Shown here: one piece after another, positions 18,682 to 27,112 of the stretch | Position numbering within the stretch: position 1 is the first letter of the stretch | Layout of the letters: every line of letters starts with the position of its first letter | Program-made: the position numbers and the translations under genes | Source: Bacteroidales bacterium UBA1309 | Lineage (GTDB): Bacteria > Bacteroidota > Bacteroidia > Bacteroidales > Dysgonomonadaceae | DNA length: 64,000 nt | NCBI GenBank assembly: GCA_002307185.1 | Contig: DBTT01000027.1 | Span: forward strand, 1 to 64,000 | Reading direction: 5' to 3' | The notes under the pieces: model-generated | Seen by the model: only the letters and a program-made list of their open reading frames with translations | What the model was told of the DNA's origin: nothing | Databases searched by the model: none

Positions 18682-19098
18682 TTACTTGGAACTTTTGAGA
18701 ATATCAATTTTCTCCCTTTCACTTTGCAATAGGCGTTCGTAAAGCTCAACTATCTTCTCAATAGGGTTGATTTGTTGCGAAGCGACATAGACTGCTGTAG
18801 TGGCTCCTGCCGAAATGGTTGCATCTTTGTAGCTATTAATATTATAAATCGCCTTTTCAACATCGAAGTTTTTAATAACTTCAACAGATACCCCCAAAGC
18901 GACTGCAATTTGAGATAATAATTGGTCATCTATCTTTGCTTGACTTTCTATTTTCGACACTTCTTGTTGGCTAATACCGAGAGCAGCCGCCAATGCCTCC
19001 TGTTTTACGCCTAAATACACCCGGATTCTTTGCACATTAGGCCCGTCACGACCTTCTTTATCGGTCTTCTGTTCTAGTTCTGCAATCATATCGTTCAA
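18682..19098 (-). CDS. XRE-family regulator, paralogue of the 18243 gene
   Basis: A 138-residue protein with helix-turn-helix at about 22-80 (VYLGVKQEALAAALGISQQEVSKIES). An Asn/Ala-rich linker (YNINSYKDATISAGATTAVY) precedes a C-terminal helix (IEKIVELYERLLQSEREKI) closely matching its neighbour. The two share architecture, including the repeated YN-N segment, and probably arose by tandem duplication. The start is preceded by a minus-strand TATCTTTG box (19128-19121) and paired repeats suggestive of autorepression. Such regulators are often found on mobile elements; the target genes are unknown. Confidence 0.8.
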   Translation of the reverse strand: MNDMIAELEQKTDKEGRDGPNVQRIRVYLGVKQEALAAALGISQQEVSKIESQAKIDDQLLSQIAVALGVSVEVIKNFDVEKAIYNINSYKDATISAGATTAVYVASQQINPIEKIVELYERLLQSEREKIDILKSSK

Positions 19099-19120
19099 AT
19101 TTTAAGGTGATACATGTATG

Positions 19121-19162
19121 CAAAGATAGTAAAAATCAACTTTTTCAAAATAAAAGTCAACT
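19121..19162 (-). promoter_or_regulatory. Promoter and paired operator repeats of the XRE pair
   Basis: On the minus strand a -7 box TATCTTTG (19128-19121) is preceded by TTTG (19149-19146) with a 17-bp gap. Two copies of AAARTCAACT (plus strand 19132-19141 and 19153-19162) are spaced exactly 21 bp, two helical turns. One lies between the promoter elements and one just upstream. This suits cooperative autorepression by an XRE protein. Confidence 0.5.
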
Positions 19163-19193
19163 ATTTTTTCTTTCTTTTCAAACTTCTTGTCTC

Positions 19194-19336
19194 TAATTTT
19201 GCCCAATAAACACCATTTTGTAACTAATTGATCTGTAAAGGGTGCGCCACAAGCACTCGAAATAGCGGTGTGGCTTGAGGCAAGTTTCGGCTATTGACGA
19301 GCCAAGGCAGGAAGGACGGACAGCCCGTCCGTTTTT
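19194..19336 (+). promoter_or_regulatory. Candidate promoter and structured leader of the SusC operon
   Basis: TAATTTTG at 19194-19201 fits the Bacteroidota -7 box. The leader of about 225 nt contains a G+C-rich stem GGACGG/CCGTCC (19314-19330) followed by five T, which looks like an intrinsic terminator 90 bp before the susC ATG. The leader could be an attenuator or encode a short RNA. I do not recognise a known riboswitch in it. Confidence 0.4.
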
Positions 19337-19425
19337 GTAACCGCCGCTTCCGTCCCCATTCAGGAGAATTTAGAACATCCAATTGCCTAAAGTTAATTTA
19401 TTTATCAACCCGAAAAAGATGTGTT

Positions 19426-22400
19426 ATGATGCAAAAAAGAAAAAGTTATCGTGATCAATTTTTCCTGCCTGTGCCGGGCCATGCCCCGGGCAGATGGAGG
19501 TGGTGTAGAACCCTGTTTGTGCTGTTGGGAATCTTCGTTTTCTCCGCTGCTGCCAATGCCCAGACGGCGGGCGTGAAAGGGCAGGTGACCGACTCCTCCG
19601 GCGAAGCCTTGGCGGGGGTGAACGTAGTTGTGAAAGGAGCCTCCCCGATGGCCACCGTCACCGACGGCAAGGGCCGCTACAGCTTGCCGCGTGTTCCGAC
19701 CAATGCCGTCCTGCTGTTCTCGTTCGTGGGTTTCAAGACACAGGAGACGCCGCTTGGGGGAAGGGCGCAAGTGAACATCCGCCTGCAAGAAGACCTGGCC
19801 ACCCTGTCGGAAGTGACGGTGAACGCAGGCTACTACACCGTGAAGGACAAGGCCCGCACGGGGAGCATAACCAAGGTGACGGCCAAAGAGATAGGGAACC
19901 AGCCCGTGGGCAACGTGCTTTCCGCCATACAAGGGCGCATGGCGGGTGTGAACATCACGCAGAACAGCGGCGTGGCGGGCGGCGGCTACAATGTGCAGAT
20001 ACGGGGCATCAACAGCCTGCGGAGAACGGGCAACTACCCGATGTATGTGGTGGACGGGGTGCCGATCAGTCCGGATTTGTCCGCCGCCTTGTCCGGTGGA
20101 ATCCTGCCCAATGGGGAAATCAGTCCCCTGAATGCAATCAACCCCAACGACATAGAGAGCATTGAAATACTGAAAGATGCGGATGCGACCGCCATATACG
20201 GTTCCCGCGGAGGGAACGGGGTGATTCTTGTCACTACAAAAAAGGGAAAGGCTGGCAATAGGACAAGCCTGAGCGTAAACGTCAACCAGGGCTTCAGCCA
20301 GGTGGCCAGAAGGATGAAATTGATGGATACGGAACAATATGTGGAAATGCGCAAGCAGGCTTATGCCAATGACGGCAAGACAACGTATCCGGCAAATGCG
20401 TATGACATCAACGGCACTTGGGATGAAGGCCGCTACACGGACTGGCAGGAAGAACTGATAGGCAAAACTGCCAGAACCTCCACGCTGCAGTTTTCTTTGG
20501 CCGGGGGCAATGAGAACACGGGGTTCTTGCTGAGTGGAAACCACAACGAGCAAACAAGCGTATTCGGGCAGGGCTTCAAGTATAAGACGAATAATTTGTC
20601 AGGAAACCTCCACCACCAATCGGCTGACAATAAGTTCAAGATGAATGCTTCCGGTTTTTTGTCGGTGCAAACGAACAACATGGTGAGCGAGGACATAACC
20701 AGCCAAGCCCTCCGGCTTAGCCCGAACGCTCCGGCGTTGTACCAAGGGGACGGCAGCCTCAACTGGGAAAACAACACCTTCACCAATCCGGCAGCCGCTT
20801 ACGAAGCCACTTATTCCAACGATAGCAAGGCGCTCCACTTTAATCTGAACCTCGGATACGATCTATTTCCCTCTCTTTCTATAAAACTCAACGGAGGTGT
20901 CAATTACCAGGTGTTTGAAGATATTGTCCTCCGCCCCAACACGATGTATAACCCGTCGTATGGGATCACCTCCTCCAGCTCCAGCGCCTCTAAAAGCAGC
21001 AACAAGCAATATTCCTACCTTTTAGAACCCCAGTTGAATTACAGGCGCACCTTCGGGGAACGCCACCAGGTGGATATATTGGTGGGAAGCACCTACCAGC
21101 AAACAAACAACGCCATTGTGCGGTTGTCGGGAGTCGGCTTCGAAAGCAATTCCTTAATGTCCAATTTGGGCGCAGCCAACAAGGTTACGGTTGCCCAAGA
21201 TGTTGAAACAGAATATAAATATGCCGCCTTGTTTGGCAGGGTCAACTACCAGTTGGCAAATAGATACATCCTCAACCTGACCGGGCGACGTGATGGGTCG
21301 AGCCGTTTCGGGACCAACAACCGCTTTGCCAATTTCGGTGCCGTCGGTGCGGCCTGGTTGTTTTCGAAAGAAAACTTCCTGAAAGAGATGCCGTGGCTGA
21401 GTTTTGGGAAACTGAGGGCGAGCTACGGGATTACGGGAAGCGACGCCATTGGCGACTACCAATATTTGGACACCTACACCGTGAGCAGCACCAGCTACGG
21501 GGGAAGCACCACCTTGTACCCGTCCAGGCTATACAACCCCTACTTTAGCTGGGAGAAGACCAGCAAGCTGGAAGTGGCTATGGAATTAGGTTTTCTGAAC
21601 GACCGGATACAACTCAATGCCGCCTGGTACCGCAACCGTTCCGGCAACCAGTTGGTGGGGATTCCGCTGCCAGCCACGACAGGCTTCAGCAGCATACAGG
21701 CCAACCTGCCTGCGACTATACAGAACACGGGGCTGGAACTGGAGTTCAGCGCAAGCCCGGTGAAGGCAAAGGAATTCAGCTGGAATAGTAATTTCAACCT
21801 GAGTGTTCCCCGGAACAAACTGGTTTCGTTTCCCGGCTTGGAGGGGTCCACGTATGCCAACACCTACGTGGTGGGCTATTCCACGGCCATAGCGAAGGTC
21901 TATAACTACGAGGGCATCGATCCCGAAACAGGGCTTTACAAATTCACAGACTACAACAAGGATGGGAACATCACCTCTCCAGACGACAACAAAGCCATCC
22001 GGAATATCGGGGTTAGATTTCATGGCGGCTGGTCCAACCAATTGTCATACAAGCGGTGGGAGTTTTCGTTCCTGTTCCAGTTCGTGAACCAAAAGCAATG
22101 GAACTACAAGGCGCTGTTGGCTAATCCGGGGACGATGTTCAACCAGCCGGTTGAAGTGCTGGATGTGTGGTCGGCTAACAATCCAAAGGGAGAGTACATG
22201 CCTTACTCGACAGGGGCCGACACGCAAAAAAACAACCTCCTGGTCTATATTAAGAATAGCACTTCCGCCATTAGCGACGCTTCTTATATCCGGTTGAAGA
22301 ATGTCCAACTGGGCTACCAGCTTCCTATAGGAAAATATGTGCGTAGCGTACGGTTTTATGCACAAGGCCAAAATCTCCTCACACTTACCAACTATTTTGG

Positions 22401-22479
22401 CATAGACCCCGAAGTGGTGTTGGCAGGCTACCTGCCCCCGCTAAAAACTTATTCGTTGGGAGTTCAATTCAATTTTTAA
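19426..22479 (+). CDS. SusC/RagA-family TonB-dependent outer-membrane transporter
   Basis: I chose ATG at 19426 (MMQKRKSY) because a signal peptide follows (VLLGIFVFSAAANAQ, ending near residue 48), giving 1017 residues. The carboxypeptidase-D-like regulatory domain (GVKGQVTDSSGEALAGVNVVV) is followed by the plug with GYYTVKDKARTGSITKV, IQGRMAGVNI, RGINSLRR and VVDGVPI. The rest is a beta-barrel rich in aromatic strands ending in GVQFNF. SusC proteins import oligomers captured by the SusD lipoprotein encoded 14 bp downstream. Linkage to a secreted S9 peptidase suggests peptides, as for RagAB, rather than glycans. Confidence 0.9.
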   Translation: MMQKRKSYRDQFFLPVPGHAPGRWRWCRTLFVLLGIFVFSAAANAQTAGVKGQVTDSSGEALAGVNVVVKGASPMATVTDGKGRYSLPRVPTNAVLLFSFVGFKTQETPLGGRAQVNIRLQEDLATLSEVTVNAGYYTVKDKARTGSITKVTAKEIGNQPVGNVLSAIQGRMAGVNITQNSGVAGGGYNVQIRGINSLRRTGNYPMYVVDGVPISPDLSAALSGGILPNGEISPLNAINPNDIESIEILKDADATAIYGSRGGNGVILVTTKKGKAGNRTSLSVNVNQGFSQVARRMKLMDTEQYVEMRKQAYANDGKTTYPANAYDINGTWDEGRYTDWQEELIGKTARTSTLQFSLAGGNENTGFLLSGNHNEQTSVFGQGFKYKTNNLSGNLHHQSADNKFKMNASGFLSVQTNNMVSEDITSQALRLSPNAPALYQGDGSLNWENNTFTNPAAAYEATYSNDSKALHFNLNLGYDLFPSLSIKLNGGVNYQVFEDIVLRPNTMYNPSYGITSSSSSASKSSNKQYSYLLEPQLNYRRTFGERHQVDILVGSTYQQTNNAIVRLSGVGFESNSLMSNLGAANKVTVAQDVETEYKYAALFGRVNYQLANRYILNLTGRRDGSSRFGTNNRFANFGAVGAAWLFSKENFLKEMPWLSFGKLRASYGITGSDAIGDYQYLDTYTVSSTSYGGSTTLYPSRLYNPYFSWEKTSKLEVAMELGFLNDRIQLNAAWYRNRSGNQLVGIPLPATTGFSSIQANLPATIQNTGLELEFSASPVKAKEFSWNSNFNLSVPRNKLVSFPGLEGSTYANTYVVGYSTAIAKVYNYEGIDPETGLYKFTDYNKDGNITSPDDNKAIRNIGVRFHGGWSNQLSYKRWEFSFLFQFVNQKQWNYKALLANPGTMFNQPVEVLDVWSANNPKGEYMPYSTGADTQKNNLLVYIKNSTSAISDASYIRLKNVQLGYQLPIGKYVRSVRFYAQGQNLLTLTNYFGIDPEVVLAGYLPPLKTYSLGVQFNF

Positions 22480-22492
22480 AAATAGATTCAAT

Positions 22493-23857
22493 ATGAAAAA
22501 GATATACTTGCTTTGGGGGTTGACATGCTTGCTTTTCAGCGCATGCGAAGGGCTTATCGAAGTGGATGCGCCTAACAACCAGATTGGAACGGCCCAGGTG
22601 TTTGAAGACGTGAAAACCGCAAATGCCGCATTGGGAAGCCTGTATGCCGGATTGCGCGACCAGTCATTCGTGTCCGGCAACTTGTATGGGACCGGGGCCT
22701 CCTTAGGATCGTATGCCGATGATTTGGTTTGCTATTATAATGACCAGAATGGTTTAATGGATATTTATAACAACCTGCAGCAACAGACAAACACGAACAT
22801 AAAGGCTATGTGGACTACGGCCTATTCTCAAATCTACACGGCCAACTCCATTGTCTATGGGGCGGAACATTCCACAAGCCTTTCGGATGCCAATAAAAAC
22901 CGGATCAGAGGCGAGGCGCTGCTTGCCCGATCCTTGGTTTACTTTTACCTGCAGCAACTGTTTGGTGATATCCCATACACCACCAGCCTGGATTACCAGT
23001 ACAACCGGGCATTGACTAAAACAAGTGCTTCTGCCCTGCTGGCACAATTGGAAGCAGACCTCAAAGAGAGTGCCACCTTGTTGCAGGACAGCTATCGCGA
23101 TACGGAACGGATCTATCCCAACCGGAAGGCGGCACAGCTGCTGCTGGCGAGGCTCTATCTCACCGAGCAGAAATATGGACAAGCAGAACAACTGGCCGAC
23201 AGTATTCTACAATCTCCGTTGTATATCTTTCAGTCTGATATCAACGAGGTGTTTCATAAAGCAGGCAAGCACATCCTCTGGCAGCTCAAGCCTCAGAACA
23301 GCGGGGATCCGGCCAAAGAAGCCAGTTTCTATTATTTCACGAATGCCGCCCCCAATAATGTATATACCCTCTCTGATGATTTGGTGAACAGCTTTTCCGA
23401 CAACGACCTTCGTAAACAAGCGTGGATGGGTAAAACTACATTTAATGGGAATTCGTGGTACAGGCCTTATAAGTACAAGAACCTGTCCGGGAATACGAAT
23501 GAATATTCCGTCCTGCTTCGTTTGGAAGAAGCTTACTTTATCAAGGCGGAAGCATTGGCGAAGCAAAACCGAATCGGCGAAGCTTTGCCTTACCTGAATG
23601 CCACCCGGGAAAGGGCTGGTTTGGATGCCTTCACCTCCCTGTCCGAAACGGATTTCTTCAATGAACTGCTGGCTGAGAAACGGCGGGAATTCTTTGCCGA
23701 GTTCGGACAACGGTTCTTGGACTTGAAGCGGTTTGGACGATTGGGCGATTTGAGCACCACAAAGCCCAACTGGGAAAGCTATAAAGCGGTGTGGCCTTTA
23801 CCACAAAGCGAATTGCTGCTCAATTCCAATTTGTATCCTCAAAATTCGGGATATTAG
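22493..23857 (+). CDS. SusD/RagB-family surface lipoprotein
   Basis: A 454-residue lipoprotein: signal peptide MKKIYLLWGLTCLLFSAC with the lipobox cysteine at 18, an early Asp/Glu-rich stretch, then TPR-like helices. Typical SusD marks are RGEALLARSLVYFYLQQLFGDIP (about 138-160), RAGLDA, and the C-terminal LLAEKRREFFAEFGQRFLDLKRFG. It would form the lid on the SusC barrel and bind the substrate. It starts 14 bp after susC and ends 3 bp before the S9 peptidase ATG, so all three genes form one operon. Confidence 0.92.
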   Translation: MKKIYLLWGLTCLLFSACEGLIEVDAPNNQIGTAQVFEDVKTANAALGSLYAGLRDQSFVSGNLYGTGASLGSYADDLVCYYNDQNGLMDIYNNLQQQTNTNIKAMWTTAYSQIYTANSIVYGAEHSTSLSDANKNRIRGEALLARSLVYFYLQQLFGDIPYTTSLDYQYNRALTKTSASALLAQLEADLKESATLLQDSYRDTERIYPNRKAAQLLLARLYLTEQKYGQAEQLADSILQSPLYIFQSDINEVFHKAGKHILWQLKPQNSGDPAKEASFYYFTNAAPNNVYTLSDDLVNSFSDNDLRKQAWMGKTTFNGNSWYRPYKYKNLSGNTNEYSVLLRLEEAYFIKAEALAKQNRIGEALPYLNATRERAGLDAFTSLSETDFFNELLAEKRREFFAEFGQRFLDLKRFGRLGDLSTTKPNWESYKAVWPLPQSELLLNSNLYPQNSGY

Positions 23858-23859
23858 CC

Positions 23860-26352
23860 ATGAGGTTTCTTCTTTTCGGACTCTTCCTGCTCCTGCCATG
23901 GTTCGTGGCGGGACAGGAATTAGTAGCGCAAAGCACTGCGGATAGCCTTCGGCACGCGACTGCGATTGGCCCGTCGAATATAACTTCGCCCGCGATGTCG
24001 GAAGATGGCAATTGGCTTGCCTTGCGTAAGGGAAGCTGGAATCCGGCATGGGATGAAAAGGATTTGGAAAAAGACACGGTGCTGCTGTTCAACCTTAAGA
24101 AACGGGGGAAAGAAAAATTAGTCGCCAAGCGGTCGAATGTCAGCAGGCTTGCATTCGTAGGGAACACCCATTTGTTGTACTACAACGATTCCCTAACGGA
24201 ACTCCTGGATCTAAAGACGCAAAAGAGCGTCCATTACAAAGGGGTGAGGCGAATTCAAGCATTGAAAAGCGGGAAGCAGTTCCTTCTTCATTATGGCGCA
24301 AGCCGCGGGAACAAGCTGGAACTGCGTGCTAGCAATGGCGAACTACTGAATGATTTGGAAAACGTAAGCCGCTTCTATACCACCGACAGCGGTCGTGTTT
24401 ATGCCCTTGCCGTGGGAGCAGGGGGAAAGAATCAGATCATATATCTGGATGGCAAGAAGTCAAATCCAGTGTATGAATCTTGCAATAAAATAGAATACTT
24501 GGAAATAGACCCGGGTGAAAAAGGAGCGATGGTTTTCGAACGGGATTCCGCCACTTCAGCCCAGGAAGTTTGCTACGTGGATCTCAAGACTCAAACCAGC
24601 TATCCGCTCAAAGAGGCATTGGCTGTGTCTGGCCAAAGAATATTCACGGAAGCGATAAGGGAAGGGGACTGGTATTTCCTTAACGTATTGACAAACAAAG
24701 AAAAGCCTAAAAATAAGTTGGTCGATATCTGGCGTGGGGATGACAACCAGTTGCAGAAAAAATTTCATGCCCCGGTAAAGGTATCGAACTACACATGGAA
24801 TCCACGGAAAAATATTGTGCAACAAATTGGTGACGAACATTTAACCAACAACATCCAGATTGGCAATGAGCGTTATTTCCTTAGCTTCTCGCCGTATAAA
24901 TTGCAGGATTATACGTCGGAAAGGGCACCGTTGGAATTGCAGGTGTACGATAGGATAGGCAACAAAAGTTCCGTATTGGACACCACCTACTCCGAATTTT
25001 CACTTTCCGGAAACGGGGAGTATGCCCTTTCGTCCGGCAAGCATAGGAGATGCCTCTACCACATACCCACAGGAACTAAAAAAACGATCCCAGGCGCAGG
25101 ACTGGCTAATGGCTGGTTCACGACCGATGGCAATTTTATAGTGTTCGACGGTGAGGACGCACTGTGGAAATACACGATCAGGAATGAATCACTTGAGAAG
25201 ATCTTTGGATATGAAGGATCTAAAGCGTCCATCGAGAATGGCACCAATGTTGGCATCAGCATTAGTGGCGGGAATTTCAGGAAGAGAGAGGTGGATTTGA
25301 AGAAACCCTTGTTGATAAAATTAGTTGACCCAGAAAGGAATGCGACATCTTACGTTGTATGGCACAATGGAACTTCAAAGCCAGTTATTTCACCCACAAC
25401 GAAATACATCCGGTCTGTCAACTACAACGCGATGCTCACTCAATTCGTTTACATCCAAGAGGATTACAATGCGCCTCCTTGCCTTATCCAAAAGCAGCTT
25501 GGAAAAGAGGAGCAGGTGGTGTACCGGAGCAACCCGAAAGACACGTCCATCTTGTCCCTAAAACAAGAAATGATTTCCTATACAAATAGTGATGGCGTTC
25601 CGCTCAAAGGAATTTTGTATTACCCCTTGCGTTACGACCTTTCCCGGAAATACCCCATGGTAGTCCATATCTATGGAAAGCAAAGCCAACTAGGGAACAG
25701 GTATCCCTATCTTTCGTATTGCAACGATCTGGGATTCAATATACGCTTGCTTCTGGAAAATGGCTACTTTGTGTACTTGCCGGATATAGTGATTCAAGGA
25801 AAGAAGGGGCCGGGTGTGGAGGCTTTGGACTGCGTGAACCATGCATTGGACGCTTTGGCTTCTAATTTATTGATTGACAGAACAAAGATGGGCTTGATCG
25901 GTCATTCGTTTGGGGGCTATGAAACGGATTTTATCGCCACGCATTCCAAGCGTTTTGCGGCGTATGTCTCGGGTTCCGGTCACAGCGATATTGTCTGGGC
26001 GGCGAATGCCTTCAATTATAATTTCCTTTTTCCCGATTATGTAAGGATAGAAGCCAACATGTATAAGCTGGGGATGCCTTTTTCCAAAAACAGAAACTTG
26101 TATTTTGAAAACAACCCGGTGTATCATGCCCAAGAGGTGAACGCCCCCGTCTTGTTATGGACCGGGTTGAGCGACAAGAACGTGACGGGCGATCACACGA
26201 TGTCATTTTATAATGCTTTGAGACGGAATGGGAAAGACGTTGTTGCCCTTTTTTATGAAGGGGAAGGACACAGTTTGCAAAAGAAAGAAGCCCAGATTGA
26301 TCTGACCTTAAGGATTCGGGATTGGTTCGATCGGTTTCTAAAAGAAAAATAA
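23860..26352 (+). CDS. Secreted S9 prolyl-oligopeptidase-family serine peptidase
   Basis: The ATG at 23860 lies 3 bp after the susD stop and is followed by a signal peptide (FLLFGLFLLLPWFVAGQ), giving 830 residues. Residues about 45-560 are a beta-propeller-like region. The C-terminal alpha/beta-hydrolase domain has GHSFGGYE (Ser near 683), the acid residue in WTGLSDKNVTGDH (near 772) and His in YEGEGHSLQ (near 804), a complete triad. It is probably periplasmic and trims oligopeptides brought in by the upstream SusCD pair. A hairpin 20 bp after the stop closes the operon. Confidence 0.88.
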   Translation: MRFLLFGLFLLLPWFVAGQELVAQSTADSLRHATAIGPSNITSPAMSEDGNWLALRKGSWNPAWDEKDLEKDTVLLFNLKKRGKEKLVAKRSNVSRLAFVGNTHLLYYNDSLTELLDLKTQKSVHYKGVRRIQALKSGKQFLLHYGASRGNKLELRASNGELLNDLENVSRFYTTDSGRVYALAVGAGGKNQIIYLDGKKSNPVYESCNKIEYLEIDPGEKGAMVFERDSATSAQEVCYVDLKTQTSYPLKEALAVSGQRIFTEAIREGDWYFLNVLTNKEKPKNKLVDIWRGDDNQLQKKFHAPVKVSNYTWNPRKNIVQQIGDEHLTNNIQIGNERYFLSFSPYKLQDYTSERAPLELQVYDRIGNKSSVLDTTYSEFSLSGNGEYALSSGKHRRCLYHIPTGTKKTIPGAGLANGWFTTDGNFIVFDGEDALWKYTIRNESLEKIFGYEGSKASIENGTNVGISISGGNFRKREVDLKKPLLIKLVDPERNATSYVVWHNGTSKPVISPTTKYIRSVNYNAMLTQFVYIQEDYNAPPCLIQKQLGKEEQVVYRSNPKDTSILSLKQEMISYTNSDGVPLKGILYYPLRYDLSRKYPMVVHIYGKQSQLGNRYPYLSYCNDLGFNIRLLLENGYFVYLPDIVIQGKKGPGVEALDCVNHALDALASNLLIDRTKMGLIGHSFGGYETDFIATHSKRFAAYVSGSGHSDIVWAANAFNYNFLFPDYVRIEANMYKLGMPFSKNRNLYFENNPVYHAQEVNAPVLLWTGLSDKNVTGDHTMSFYNALRRNGKDVVALFYEGEGHSLQKKEAQIDLTLRIRDWFDRFLKEK

Positions 26353-26372
26353 CTGGATGAATAAGAAGAAAC

Positions 26373-26400
26373 AGGAAGGGCCTGCCATAAGCCCCTTCCT
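26373..26400 (+). terminator. Hairpin closing the SusCD-peptidase operon
   Basis: An 8-bp stem AGGAAGGG/CCCTTCCT with a 12-nt loop lies 20 bp after the stop of the S9 peptidase gene. It has no T-run. Confidence 0.5.
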
Positions 26401-26571
26401 TGCTGCTATGGCCAAGTATCATATTCCCAATACAGGGTTGGACTCAAGCAATTCCTTGAATTTGTAGTTTTTTGTGCTGTATCTATCTTTTTTGTTCCGA
26501 TCTCAACCGGACAAAGGCAAGTACATGAGTTTATGCGTATTCACAAATTTTTTATGTACCCGGGTGTAATA

Positions 26572-26605
26572 TTTGTCAAATTTATATTGAATTTCCTTAT
26601 CTTTG
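26572..26605 (+). promoter_or_regulatory. Promoter of the riboswitch-controlled operon
   Basis: TTTG at 26572-26575 and TATCTTTG at 26598-26605, a 22-bp gap, stand directly before the cobalamin riboswitch. The gap is slightly longer than the usual 19 to 20. Confidence 0.6.
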
Positions 26606-26611
26606 CGAGAG

Positions 26612-26950
26612 ATTTGGTGATGTAAATAGACATTCGTCATTTACATAAAAGGGAATCCGGTAAGAATCCGGAACAGTGCCCGCTACTGTAAGCTCTATTT
26701 CAGTGAGCAGTTAACAGTGATCAGTTAACAGCTTGATTGAAACCAACGTATTGAACAACACTTTTGCCACTGAATGACAGTCAACAGTCATCAGTTAGCA
26801 GTTTGGATTGATAACTGTTAACTGTCCACTGCTAACTGATTTTCGGGAAGGCGTTCAATAACGAGAGCAAGTCAGGAAACCTGCCATTCTACGAATAAAC
26901 AAGTATTCCCGGGGTCAGGGATGCGATTGTTGAATTTTATTATTTTCTAG
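26612..26950 (+). ncRNA. Cobalamin riboswitch
   Basis: Conserved core segments are present: GGGAATCCGGTAAGAATCCGG then AACAGTGCCCGCTACTGTAAG (26651-26702), GGGAAGGC (26845-26852), and the B12 box GCAAGTCAGGAAACCTGCC (26867-26885). It sits between a TATCTTTG promoter and the TonB-dependent receptor at 27113 and should lower that operon's expression when adenosyl- or methylcobalamin is abundant. The distance between TACTGTAAG and GGGAAGGC is about 140 nt, longer than usual, because a repeat lies inside the variable arm. Confidence 0.9.
26706..26840. repeat. CAGTTAACAG-type repeat inside the riboswitch variable arm
   Basis: Related units occur at 26706-26730 (CAGTTAACAG with a second CAGTTAACAG), 26776-26801 (CAGTCAACAG ... 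CAGTTAGCAG) and, inverted, 26814-26840 (AACTGTTAACTG ... GCTAACTGA). The first and last can pair, so the element folds back as an extended stem and leaves the flanking riboswitch core intact. Confidence 0.65.
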
Positions 26951-27112
26951 ATTGATGGAAGGAAAATGTTGCTGGCCGCATGCGTATGCTGCTCAGTAAG
27001 AGAAATATCGGGAAGAAAGATTCTATTTTTTCCTCCAGATACTTAGTGGCTTATTGCTGAAAGTAAGCAACTACTTCACCCGTAATACATTAAAATCATC
27101 ACATTATTTTTT

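Noticed and set aside
19405..20553. A 382-codon open frame antisense to susC
   Set aside because: It lies wholly opposite the signal peptide, plug and early barrel of a clear SusC protein. Its translation is rich in His, Arg and Pro without domain pattern, a by-product of the G+C-rich coding strand.
26706..26840. An insertion sequence in the riboswitch
   Set aside because: There is no transposase frame, the element is only about 135 bp, and it consists of short related units; it is better called a small palindromic repeat.
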